A stretch of 21,044 nt of DNA, from assembly GCA_022822125.1 (NCBI GenBank), contig JAJECF010000198.1, positions 1-21,044 on the forward strand, given 5' to 3'. The first letter of the stretch is position 1. The number at the start of each line of letters is the position of its first letter. Positions 7,616 to 13,844 of the stretch are shown here, one piece after another. Position numbers and translations under genes: made by a program. The stretch is from Alphaproteobacteria bacterium. GTDB taxonomy: Bacteria; Pseudomonadota; Alphaproteobacteria; Bin95. Below the pieces are notes generated by a model, which saw only the letters and a list, made by a program, of their open reading frames with translations, was not told the origin of the DNA and made no database searches.

Positions 7616-7945
7616 ATGGCAATCAGGCCTGTGGGGGAAAAAAGAAAGCGGCGATGCCTCATGGCGACCGATGCCGAGTGGGCGCGCATCGGCGAGGACG
7701 CCAGGGCGGCCGGGCTGACGATCTCCGACTACATCAACCGCTCGCTCGAGACCGCATCGGCGGGGTCCGCGGAGGACGACCTGCCTCCTTCCATGCTGCG
7801 GCGTCTGGCGCAGGCTGTGCTGGTTCTGGAGCGGCTGGAATGGCTGCGTCTGGAGCAGTTGGGGGTCGAGGAGGCCGGCGTGCTGCGACGGAGGCTCCTC
7901 GCGGAGGCGGACGCCTGGCTCGACGCCGAGACCGTGCTGGAATGA
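7616..7945 (+). CDS. ribbon-helix-helix (CopG/MobC-like) protein 1
   Basis: I chose ATG 7616 (109 residues) because GGGAG lies seven bases upstream; ATG 7610 is in frame but too close to it. Residues about 9-44 form a ribbon-helix-helix unit: a basic strand 'KRKRRCLMATDAEW', helix 'ARIGEDARAAG', turn 'LTISDYINRSL'. This is the pattern of MobC-type relaxosome accessory proteins and CopG-like DNA binders. The C-terminal half is a predicted helical 'LERLEWLRLEQLGVEEAGVL' stretch, probably for oligomerisation. It is the first of three consecutive genes with the same N-terminal plan; the next starts 13 bases after its stop. No relaxase gene is adjacent, so mobilisation is only one option; transcriptional control is another. 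Confidence 0.75.
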   Translation: MAIRPVGEKRKRRCLMATDAEWARIGEDARAAGLTISDYINRSLETASAGSAEDDLPPSMLRRLAQAVLVLERLEWLRLEQLGVEEAGVLRRRLLAEADAWLDAETVLE

Positions 7946-7958
7946 TGGAGGCCGGGAC

Positions 7959-8288
7959 ATGAAGCTCTCGAAGCAGCATTGCATCTACTGTCCTGCCGAG
8001 ACATGGGAGCGGATCCGGCGGCGGGCGAAGAAGGCGAAGATGTCGATTTCGCGCTTCGGCTATCTGTGCTGCCTGCGCAAGGCAGGGGAGGCGCCGGAGC
8101 GCGTGCTGGCGCCGGGGCATGAGTTTTTGCTGACCCGGACGGAGCAGGACCGCCTGCTTGGCGATGCGCAGGCGCTGCAGGACGCTGTGCGGCTGGTCGT
8201 GGACGCGCCTGGGGGCGGTACGGCGGCGGTGCGGTTCGAGGAGGCGTTGCGGTTCCGGCTGTTGTGCGGTCGGGATGCAGAAGCATGA
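7959..8288 (+). CDS. ribbon-helix-helix-like protein 2
   Basis: The 109-residue product starts at ATG 7959 behind GGAGGCCGGGAC. The N-terminus 'KQHCIYCPAETWERIRRRA' with 'KKAKMSISRFGYLCCL' reproduces the strand-helix-turn-helix plan of the gene before it, including the Cys in the strand and the Trp at the start of helix 1. It adds three more Cys (C11, C37, C38), unusual for an RHH protein. The remainder has a charged helix 'TRTEQDRLLGDAQALQDAVRLV'. Its stop overlaps the next start in an ATGA, so translation of genes 2 and 3 is coupled. I do not recognise a named family beyond RHH-like. Confidence 0.7.
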   Translation: MKLSKQHCIYCPAETWERIRRRAKKAKMSISRFGYLCCLRKAGEAPERVLAPGHEFLLTRTEQDRLLGDAQALQDAVRLVVDAPGGGTAAVRFEEALRFRLLCGRDAEA

Positions 8289-8803
8289 GGAAAGCCGGCA
8301 AGGCGCGCGCACCGGGCAAGAAGGGGGTGACGCACACGGTCTGCTATATCGACGAACACTGGCAGGCGATTGTCGCGGGGGCGGCGCGGGCGGGCAAGTC
8401 GGTATCTTCCTGGTGGGTTTCATGCGCGTTGCACGAGGACCCGTCTGCGAAGGGGCCGGGCCCGCAGCCGCTGGTTCTGAACGCGGAAAAGCAGCGCGCC
8501 CTTGCGGATACCCTGGCGGAATTGGCCGAGGGTCTGGATGCGGACGGCGTGGCGTCCGTGCAGGCGGACATTCGCGCGCTGGTGGAGGAGCCGCTGCAGA
8601 GGATGGTGCAGGAGGGCCGGCGGGCGCGGGCGATGGAGTTGCTGCGGGAGGTTTTCGGCGCGGAGCGCGCGGCGGTGATCGCGGCCGCGTTCATCCCCGT
8701 CATCCCCGATACGAAGGCGGCCCCGAACAAGCCGGCGAAGCCTGCGTCCGGATCGGGTGACGATACCCCGCCACCGCCCCAGCCCGACCTGTTCGGACGC
8801 TGA
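8285..8803 (+). CDS. ribbon-helix-helix-like protein 3, with proline-rich tail
   Basis: ATG 8285 overlaps the previous stop (ATGA), giving 172 residues. After a basic 14-residue leader, 'VTHTVCYIDEHWQAIVAGA' and 'ARAGKSVSSWWVSCAL' again give a strand with Cys, a Trp at the start of helix 1 and a Ser-rich turn, aligning with the two genes upstream. The middle is a long helical region ('LADTLAELAEGLDADGV', 'IRALVEEPLQRMVQEGRRA') and the tail is disordered and proline-rich, ending 'PPPPQPDLFGR'. A hairpin terminator follows within 20 bases, so this closes the three-gene unit. The function is unknown; the unequal C-termini suggest a hetero-oligomer or division of roles. Confidence 0.7.
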   Translation: MRKAGKARAPGKKGVTHTVCYIDEHWQAIVAGAARAGKSVSSWWVSCALHEDPSAKGPGPQPLVLNAEKQRALADTLAELAEGLDADGVASVQADIRALVEEPLQRMVQEGRRARAMELLREVFGAERAAVIAAAFIPVIPDTKAAPNKPAKPASGSGDDTPPPPQPDLFGR

Positions 8804-8820
8804 ACGGTCCTGTGCGGCAT

Positions 8821-8851
8821 AAACCGGCCGCGGGGTGAGGCGGCCGGGTTT
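8821..8851 (+). terminator. stem-loop terminator of the RHH cassette
   Basis: AAACCGGCCGC (8821-8831) pairs with GCGGCCGGGTTT (8840-8851) with a single bulged base and an 8-nt loop. The stem ends in TTT, 17 bases after the stop of the third RHH gene. Very GC-rich arms with a short U-tract make a good intrinsic terminator. Confidence 0.7.
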
Positions 8852-8856
8852 CCCCG

Positions 8857-9034
8857 ATCGACGCGCCGGGCGCCGCCCTGCTTCGTCGCGCGTCAGGCTC
8901 CCACGAACACGGTTTCGGTGTTGCCGCCCGATTGGGCGCGTCCGCCGAAGGCGCCGACGGCGAGACGGGAAGCGCCGTTTTCCTGCCTGTTCGAGAACCG
9001 GCCGATGACCCCTCGGTCCGTATGAAAGTCTCCG
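8857..9034 (-). pseudogene. decayed 3' end of a second TbpB-like lipoprotein gene
   Basis: This stretch is a diverged copy of the 3' end of the lipoprotein gene at 12541-13632. Read on the minus strand it gives 'GRFSNRQENGASRL', 'FGGRAQSGGNTETVFVGA' where the intact gene has 'GRFSNRQDNGAPRL', 'FGGRAESSGNTEVVFVGA'. The copy then has TGA where the intact gene has the Trp of 'WYATK', and about four bases are missing just upstream of 'GRFSN', shifting the frame. Homology stops abruptly near 9035, so the 5' nine-tenths of the gene is gone. It shows past duplication and loss around the microprotein/integrase block. Confidence 0.8.
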
Positions 9035-9075
9035 GTGCGGCCTGCTTCGATCCTCGTCGTCAAGACATGGCGGAG

Positions 9076-9104
9076 GGCACGGTTCGGGGTCGGGGACCCG
9101 TGCC
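9076..9104. terminator. hairpin downstream of the microprotein operon
   Basis: GGCACGG (9076-9082) and CCGTGCC (9098-9104) form a perfect 7-bp stem, 22 bases beyond the stop of the last microprotein gene (9127, minus strand). The T-run is on the plus-strand side (CCGTGCCTTT), so termination of the minus operon is plausible but not textbook. Confidence 0.4.
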
Positions 9105-9126
9105 TTTCATCCGGACGCCCCTGCCG

Positions 9127-9375
9127 TCAATAGAACGCCACTGTCGTCAACAACATCGTCGCGATGGACAACATTCCGATCAGCATTCCGGTCAGCGGAT
9201 GTATGAACCACGGCCAGCCCGGCCAGTAGGGGTGGCGCAGGCAGTTCGGGCATCCGCACCAGCCCCCGGTCGGCGCCCGCTCGCCTTCGAGCCGGTCGAT
9301 CCTGCCGCGAAGGTCGGCGGCCTCGGCGCGCAGCCGTTCGATCTCGCCGTCTTCGCGTTCGGGTCTGTCATTCAT
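9127..9375 (-). CDS. coiled-coil/membrane microprotein 3 with CxCxxC motif
   Basis: This 82-residue protein starts at ATG 9375. The N-terminus 'EREDGEIERLRAEAADLRGR' is a short coiled coil, followed by 'GGWCGCPNC' (a CxCxxC cluster near residues 40-44) and a hydrophobic C-terminal membrane segment 'LTGMLIGMLSIATMLLTTVA'. It is a clear paralogue of the gene just upstream on the same strand (9473-9739): both open with 'MNDR', have 'ERLRAE' and then the Cys cluster and terminal helix. It is separated from that gene by about 100 bases that are themselves a duplicate of DNA inside the first microprotein gene. The function is unknown; a membrane-anchored, possibly metal- or disulfide-bound small protein. 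Confidence 0.65.
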   Translation of the reverse strand: MNDRPEREDGEIERLRAEAADLRGRIDRLEGERAPTGGWCGCPNCLRHPYWPGWPWFIHPLTGMLIGMLSIATMLLTTVAFY

Positions 9376-9843
9376 GCCGGGTTCTCCGGGCCGGATGTGT
9401 TGACAGTCGGTCCCGCCCCATGCCTCTGCGGCGTGGAAACGGCGGATCGTGTCCCGGGACTGGTCCGGCCTCTCATCCGAACAGCGCGACGGTCGTGAAG
9501 AATGCGAGGTTTGCGAGCGCGAGGACGAGCAGGCTCAGGGAGAACGGGTTCAGGAGCGGCATTTCATACGGGTCGCGCCGGCAGTCCGGGCAGCCATGCG
9601 GGACATGCCGGCAATCGGGGCAGCCGCAACGGTCCCCGGCCGGCGCGCCGGCGCATTCGAGCCGGCGGAGCCTGTCGCGAAGGGCCGCCACCTCGGCGCG
9701 CAGCCGTTCGGCCTCGCCGTCTTGGCATCTGTCGTTCATGCAAGACTCTCCGGGCCGGACATGGCGCCGGTCGGACCCGTCCCGTGCGTCTGCGGCGCGG
9801 AAACGGCGCCTCGTTTCCCGGAAATGTCCGGCGATGCGCTTTT
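9376..9843. repeat. local tandem duplication spanning the microprotein genes
   Basis: Sequence 9376-9470 ('TCTCCGGGCCGGA' through 'TGCGGCGTGGAAACGGCG' and 'TCCCGGGA') matches 9740-9838 ('TCTCCGGGCCGGA', 'TGCGGCGCGGAAACGGCG', 'TTCCCGGAA') over about 100 bases with scattered differences. The adjoining gene starts are also alike ('GGCGCGCAGCCGTTCG' in both). One unit carries non-coding spacer where the other encodes the tail of the first microprotein. Confidence 0.65.
9473..9739 (-). CDS. coiled-coil/membrane microprotein 2 with two Cys clusters
   Basis: ATG 9739 overlaps the stop of the preceding gene (ATGA), giving 88 residues; a longer frame to 9847 would run back through that gene and is rejected. 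It has a coiled-coil start 'GEAERLRAEVAALRDRLRRL', then 'CGCPDCRHVPHGCPDC', a pair of Cys clusters that could hold zinc, and a C-terminal membrane helix 'LSLLVLALANLAFFTTVALF'. Sequence and order match microprotein 3 downstream. Translational coupling to the upstream gene, itself coupled to the integrase, places it in a recombinase operon. The role is unknown. Confidence 0.7.
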   Translation of the reverse strand: MNDRCQDGEAERLRAEVAALRDRLRRLECAGAPAGDRCGCPDCRHVPHGCPDCRRDPYEMPLLNPFSLSLLVLALANLAFFTTVALFG

Positions 9844-10035
9844 CCATTCGCAGGTCTGCAGCGCCGCCAGCATGCTGAGCACGGCGACACCCACCACGGT
9901 CGGCGCGTTCAGAACCGGCATCCTGCGGGCCTCGCGCAATTCCTCCCGCAGCCCGGCCTTCTCCTCGCGAAGGCGCTCGACCTCGGCGCGGAGCCGCTCG
10001 ATCTCGCAGCTTCGCCAGTCCGTTCCGGCGCTCAT
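9736..10035 (-). CDS. coiled-coil/membrane microprotein 1, coupled to the integrase
   Basis: ATG 10035 overlaps the integrase stop (ATGA), giving 99 residues. The N-terminal coiled coil 'CEIERLRAEVERLREEKAGL' is shared with the two following proteins. A shorter hydrophobic stretch 'APTVVGVAVLSMLAALQTC' may be a membrane helix. The Cys cluster of the other two is absent and the polar tail 'GKRGAVSAPQTHGTGPTG' corresponds to DNA that is untranslated spacer in the duplicate unit. Start choice is fixed by the overlap. The consistent ATGA junctions from the integrase through genes 1 and 2 indicate a single mRNA. The function is unknown. Confidence 0.65.
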   Translation of the reverse strand: MSAGTDWRSCEIERLRAEVERLREEKAGLREELREARRMPVLNAPTVVGVAVLSMLAALQTCEWKSASPDISGKRGAVSAPQTHGTGPTGAMSGPESLA

Positions 10036-11087
10036 GCGGGAGCCTCCGCGGCGGATGCTTCGCCGCCCGCGCTCACGGAGCGGGTCCCCGGTGCTCCGGC
10101 GAAACCCGCCCCCGACGCCGCGCCGGCCTCCGCCGGCTCTCCATGCTCCGGCGCGGGCCCGGGATAGGAGATGCGCAGTGCCGGATCGATGAGGTCGCTC
10201 GCCGGAGGCCGGTAGTAGCGCAGGGTTGCCGCCAGGCCGGCATGCCCGAGCCAGTCGCGGACCGCCTCGGGCCGCGCGCCCTCGCGAAGCGCCGTCGCCG
10301 CGGCCGTGGCCCTCAGCGAATGCGCGCACAGACCCTCGACCTCGCGCGCCAGCCCCGAGCGGTCCGCATGGCAGCGGACCACATTGCTGTAGACCGAGCC
10401 CGGATCGAGCGCCCGCCCGGCGCGATGGCGGGCCACCGGGCGGAACAGCGGGCCGGTGAGGTCCCGCCCGTGGCCTGCCCGCCCGAGATAGTCCCCGATC
10501 CGTTCCTCCGTCTCGGGATGCAGCGCCGCAATGCGCATCCGGCCCCGGTTGCCCGCGACCTTCAGGCAGGGCCGCCCGTCCATGGCGACGAGATCGCCCA
10601 CCGTGAGGCCGCAGAGCTCCTCGCGCGTCAGCCCCTGGCAGAGCATGACGGCGAGGATGGCGCGGTCGCGCAGGCCCTTGATCGTGCCTGCGGGCGGCGC
10701 GTCGAGAAGCCGGCGCGCCTGCGCCCCGGTCAGCACCGGCGCTGCGTTCCAGCCCTCCTCGTCCACTGGCCTCCCGACGCCCCGGACCGGGTTGCCCGCA
10801 ACCGCGCCCCGGGCGAGGAGGTCGTCGAACAGCGACGACAGGGCCGAGAGCTTGCGGCGCACGGTCGCCGGCCTGAGCCCGCGCGCCAGCAGCGCCTCGC
10901 GCCAGGCTTCCGCATGCTCCGGCGCCGCGTCCCGCAACGCCTCCGCTTCGCGCAGGCCCGCATGGTCCATGAACTCGTCGACGTCGCGCAGATAGCCCCT
11001 GCGGTTGCGTTCGCTCTCGATCCCGGCGAACCAGGCCTCCCGGGGCGGCATCGCGGCGCGGCGCGGCGGGGGTCTGTCCTCGGGCAT
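10032..11087 (-). CDS. tyrosine recombinase/integrase (phage integrase family)
   Basis: I take ATG 11087, with GCAGGA seven bases upstream (351 residues); an ATG at 11138 would put the start inside an inverted repeat. An N-terminal SAM-like core-binding domain ('RGYLRDVDEFMDHAG', 'LRPATVRRKLSALSSLFDDL') precedes the catalytic domain: Arg155 in 'QGLTREEL', His256 and Arg259 in 'CAHSLRAT', His282 in 'WLGHAGLAAT', and Tyr291/292 in 'TLRYYRP'. The usual Lys of the beta2-beta3 hairpin is not obvious ('VAGNRGRMRI'). An Ala/Gly/Pro-rich tail of about 40 residues follows the tyrosine. It heads an operon with three microproteins, an unusual partner set for a recombinase. Its likely job is integration, excision or inversion of the island; target site unknown. 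Confidence 0.88.
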   Translation of the reverse strand: MPEDRPPPRRAAMPPREAWFAGIESERNRRGYLRDVDEFMDHAGLREAEALRDAAPEHAEAWREALLARGLRPATVRRKLSALSSLFDDLLARGAVAGNPVRGVGRPVDEEGWNAAPVLTGAQARRLLDAPPAGTIKGLRDRAILAVMLCQGLTREELCGLTVGDLVAMDGRPCLKVAGNRGRMRIAALHPETEERIGDYLGRAGHGRDLTGPLFRPVARHRAGRALDPGSVYSNVVRCHADRSGLAREVEGLCAHSLRATAAATALREGARPEAVRDWLGHAGLAATLRYYRPPASDLIDPALRISYPGPAPEHGEPAEAGAASGAGFAGAPGTRSVSAGGEASAAEAPA

Positions 11088-11110
11088 GGCGGGTCCTGCG
11101 GCGGCGGGTT

Positions 11111-11150
11111 GTCCTGAAAACGATAATGACGTTATCATGTCTTACAGGAC
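11111..11150. promoter_or_regulatory. nested inverted repeat at the divergent integrase promoter
   Basis: GTCCTG (11111-11116) mirrors CAGGAC (11145-11150), and inside them GATAA-TGACG-TTATC (11122-11136) is a second inverted repeat. It sits between the integrase (minus) and the 11199 gene (plus), in a rare AT-rich spot. The spacing of GATAA/TTATC around a 5-base centre resembles the arms of a tyrosine-recombinase crossover site as much as an operator. Confidence 0.55.
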
Positions 11151-11198
11151 CGCGCAAGCGATGTTGCCCGCGCCGGGCGACGGAGGGAGGCCGATGCC

Positions 11199-11864
11199 GT
11201 GAGACTGCTCTGCACGAATTTCGACTACGAGTTCCGCCTCCTCGGCCGCGAGGGCGGCCTCCACGGCACGCGCTGGGTCTTCGAGCCGCTTGCCGACGGA
11301 GTGGACGGCAGCGCGGAAATGCGCGGCGGGATGCAGGAGGCGGCCGACTTCCACCGGGCCCTGCTCGACCGCGTCTTCGCCGATGTCCTGAAGGGCGCGA
11401 GGCGGCCCGTGCTGAGCAGCCGCGAGGACGGGAGCAGCACCGGGTCCGTCGTGACCTCGGGCTGGCAGTATTCCGGCAGGCTGACATGGAGGGGCCGATG
11501 CCTGCTGCGCCGGCGCCTCGCGCATCTGTTCGGCGACGTCGCGTTCCCCATGGGCATGCGCGGCCCGTCCTGCGGCGACACCTTCTTTGCGAATATCGGC
11601 CTGCGCTTCAGCGACAGGGAACCGCCCTCGAACCTGCATCTCTGGGTGAGCCACAATCTGCCGCCGCCGGTGAACGCCAGCCTGTTCCGCCATTTCCTGG
11701 CGCTGGAGGCGTTCGGGTTCGCGCCCGAACTGACGCGGAAGGTGGAGAGGCTCGACGCGCTGCTGGAGGCGGCGGCGGCGGGACCGGACACGGACGGCTA
11801 TGCGCCGCCGCCCGGCCTCTCCCATGCGGGCGCGGCGCGCCGGCGCCTCCCTGCCGGCAACTGA
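11199..11864 (+). CDS. hypothetical protein, divergent from the integrase
   Basis: GTG 11199 is the start, supported by GGAGGGAGG eight bases upstream (221 residues). I do not recognise the family. The protein is soluble-looking with no signal peptide: 'LLCTNFDYEFRLLGREGG', 'GTRWVFEPLADGVDG', a basic 'GRCLLRRRLAHLFGDVAFP', 'SCGDTFFANIGLRFSD', then 'LHLWVSHNLPPPVNASLF' and a helical tail 'KVERLDALLEAAAAG'. Codon third positions are strongly G/C as in genuine genes here. It shares the 11111-11150 region with the integrase operon, so the two could be controlled by one factor. The next gene starts 18 bases later. Confidence 0.7.
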   Translation: MRLLCTNFDYEFRLLGREGGLHGTRWVFEPLADGVDGSAEMRGGMQEAADFHRALLDRVFADVLKGARRPVLSSREDGSSTGSVVTSGWQYSGRLTWRGRCLLRRRLAHLFGDVAFPMGMRGPSCGDTFFANIGLRFSDREPPSNLHLWVSHNLPPPVNASLFRHFLALEAFGFAPELTRKVERLDALLEAAAAGPDTDGYAPPPGLSHAGAARRRLPAGN

Positions 11865-11882
11865 GCGCGGGGGCGCTTCGCC

Positions 11883-12155
11883 ATGCAGGAACAGACGGTC
11901 CTCGCCGCAACCCTGACGATTTTCGGAGAGCAGTTCCGGACGCACTATATTTTTCTGGCGATCGGCTTCCTTCTCCACGTCGCCGTGGTCGCCGCGGGCA
12001 TCGGGATCGTCTGTCGGTGGTACCACGACATGAAGACATGGCGCGCGCGGGGTGAGCGGCAGCATCAGGAAGACATGGTCGCCAGCGCCATCGACATGCG
12101 CCGACGGCGGGAAGAGCACAATCGGAGGATGACGAACCCGGATCGCCGCATCTAG
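11883..12155 (+). CDS. small single-pass membrane protein
   Basis: The 90-residue protein starts at ATG 11883, 18 bases after the preceding stop, behind GCGGGGGCG. Residues about 20-45 ('THYIFLAIGFLLHVAVVAAG', 'IGIVCRW') form one transmembrane helix. The remainder is a highly charged cytoplasmic tail ('KTWRARGERQHQEDM', 'DMRRRREEHNRRMTNPDRR'), consistent with the positive-inside rule and an N-out topology. No family is recognised. It likely forms an operon with the unknown 11199 gene. Short membrane proteins with charged helical tails recur in this window, three in the integrase operon and one at 16445, though they are not homologous by eye. Confidence 0.6.
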   Translation: MQEQTVLAATLTIFGEQFRTHYIFLAIGFLLHVAVVAAGIGIVCRWYHDMKTWRARGERQHQEDMVASAIDMRRRREEHNRRMTNPDRRI

Positions 12156-12222
12156 GCCTGCCGCGTAACCGCGCGCGGAAATAGCGGCTGCATGTTCCGG
12201 GGGCGCGCAAGAGGCCGGCGGT

Positions 12223-12481
12223 TCATGCGAAATCTCCGTCGCTGCAGGTGACGGTGGTGAAACGCGCCTGGTTGCTGAAGTCGGCAGGCGCCGGCGCAAC
12301 GAATGTCGATCCGGTTGGTTCCCGTTGCCGCCATGCGCATGGTGGACGTCCCGCTCTCCGGTTGCAGGAGATGGCGGTTGCCCGCGCGGTGGATCCCCGA
12401 TCCGGGCCCGGCGCAACCGGACGCCGTCGCACTCCCGTTGCCGGACAGGACCCGGCCGCGGGCAGGCGCCCGGGTTTCCAT
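12223..12481 (-). pseudogene. possible small frameshifted gene downstream of the lipoprotein gene
   Basis: Between the 11883 gene and the lipoprotein gene no intact frame convinces, but the minus strand carries coding-like third positions in two successive frames. One frame gives 'GNGSATASGCAGPGSGIHRA' and 'SGTSTMRMAATGTNRIDI'; near 12300 the signal moves by one base into 'TFVAPAPADFSNQARFTTVT' and ends 'CSDGDFA' at TGA 12223. No start with a good ribosome site precedes it. This could be a recently broken secreted protein gene or a sequencing indel. No known family is recognised. Confidence 0.3.
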
Positions 12482-12540
12482 CCTGTCGGCATCGGTCGCT
12501 GCCTGAGCGTCTGTCCTCTATCGATGCGCCGCGCGCCGCC

Positions 12541-13632
12541 CTACTTCGTCGCGTACCAGGCGCCCACGAACACGACTTCCGTGTTGCCGCTCGACTCGGC
12601 CCGTCCGCCGAAGGTGCCGGCGGCAAGCCGGGGAGCGCCGTTGTCCTGCCTGTTCGAGAACCGGCCGGTCCATGACCCCTCGGTCCGCACGAAGGTCAGG
12701 TCGGGGTGGGGATGCGACACGCGCACCGTCGCGCCCTCGAATCTCCCGGAAGCGCCGATCGAAACCGGATCGAGATGGAAGCGGATATCGCTGCCCTCGT
12801 CGAACACCTCCCGGGACTGGCCCGTGGTCCCGTCGACGAGGGTGTGGTCGGTCACGATCGACCCGTCGCAGCCGACGCAGCCGGACACCGTTTCGGCTCC
12901 GAAATCGGCCGTCAGGGTGATGTTGCCCTGGAACTCGCCGGTCTCCCGGCTGCCGGGCGCCGGGTCCATGAAATTGGGGCCGTAACGCACGGCGTACAAG
13001 CCGCCGGCGCGACCGGTGTAGCGGGCTGTGCCGAGAGAGGGCAGCGCCGCCGGTCCCGAAAGCTCGGGGCCGTCGACGAAGGCGCCGAACTCGGCGCTTG
13101 CGACACTGAGAGGCTGCACCGCGCCCTCGAAATGCATCCAGTATCCGCCGGCAAGGTAATCGGAAGGATCGGCGTTGCTCCAGGTGACCGAGAGGCCCGC
13201 GGCGGAAATGCTCGTGGCGGTGTGGTTCTGAAGCGCCAGGCTGCGCGCGCTGTGCCCCGGCAGGGGCGACGACAGGTCGGTATGGCCGTGGCTGTCGCTC
13301 GCCGAGTCCAGCATGAGGCTGCTTCCGTCCTGCCGGCGGACGGTAAGCCGCACATCGCCGTCGGCGACCGATGCGGATGCCATATCGCTCGTGACGCCCG
13401 AGCTGGCATTCGAGGATTGCGTGAGGCTGCCGGTGGCGGCGCGGGCGGTGGCGGCGGCGATGGCGGCGCGCCGGGATTCGTCCCAATTGGCGGAAAACGC
13501 CGCCATGGCGGACGGTGCGGCGGGCTCGGTCCTGTCGGACTGCCCGGCCGTATTCGGCGATCCACCGCTGCCGCCGCCTCCGCAGGCGGCAAGAACGGAA
13601 AGGGCGGAAAGAAGTGCGAGCGTTCTCGTCAT
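12541..13632 (-). CDS. TbpB-like surface lipoprotein (transferrin-binding-protein-like beta-barrel)
   Basis: ATG 13632 is preceded by GGAGG six bases upstream and gives 363 residues; an in-frame ATG at 13683 is rejected because it would bury the signal peptide. 'MTRTLALLSALSVLAAC' is a lipoprotein signal with lipidated Cys17, followed by a Gly/Ser linker. The C-terminal half has the repeated strands of TbpB-type barrels: 'GTARYTGRAGGLYAVRYG', 'ETGEFQGNITLTADFG', 'SGCVGCDGSIVTDHTLVDG', and the closing 'FSNRQDNGAPRLAAGTFGG' ... 'VVFVGAWYATK'. Such lipoproteins bind host or environmental ligands such as iron carriers and haem on the outer membrane; the ligand here is unknown. No TonB receptor or Slam translocon gene is in the window. 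A decayed copy of its 3' end lies at 8857-9034. Confidence 0.8.
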   Translation of the reverse strand: MTRTLALLSALSVLAACGGGGSGGSPNTAGQSDRTEPAAPSAMAAFSANWDESRRAAIAAATARAATGSLTQSSNASSGVTSDMASASVADGDVRLTVRRQDGSSLMLDSASDSHGHTDLSSPLPGHSARSLALQNHTATSISAAGLSVTWSNADPSDYLAGGYWMHFEGAVQPLSVASAEFGAFVDGPELSGPAALPSLGTARYTGRAGGLYAVRYGPNFMDPAPGSRETGEFQGNITLTADFGAETVSGCVGCDGSIVTDHTLVDGTTGQSREVFDEGSDIRFHLDPVSIGASGRFEGATVRVSHPHPDLTFVRTEGSWTGRFSNRQDNGAPRLAAGTFGGRAESSGNTEVVFVGAWYATK

Positions 13633-13656
13633 CGAGGGCCTCCGGTGGTTTGCGAA

Positions 13657-13676
13657 GGCCCGGCTGGCGCCGGGCC
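13657..13676. promoter_or_regulatory. strong hairpin in the lipoprotein gene leader
   Basis: GGCCCGGC (13657-13664) and GCCGGGCC (13669-13676) form a perfect 8-bp stem with a 4-base loop, 24 bases before the start codon and just upstream of the ribosome site. As leader RNA it could stabilise the message or attenuate expression. Confidence 0.5.
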
Positions 13677-13844
13677 GTTGCAATCGTCACACGAGGCTGT
13701 CGTGAGAGACCCCGCCTATTCGCCAGGCGCGGGCGGCCAAACCCACGCTTGTGTCAGGCTGTTCTATTCGGCAGGCGACCCGACAGAGCGGGAAGCCTCA
13801 TGGACGATTGCAGGACCGAGCGTGGCGTAGCCGAAGGCCGGGTG

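Noticed and set aside
11142..12626. 494-codon minus-strand open frame
   Set aside because: Antisense to two plus-strand genes with good ribosome sites; low-complexity Arg/Pro/Ala composition.
12706..13830. 374-codon plus-strand open frame
   Set aside because: Antisense to the TbpB-like lipoprotein gene; no start site or motif.
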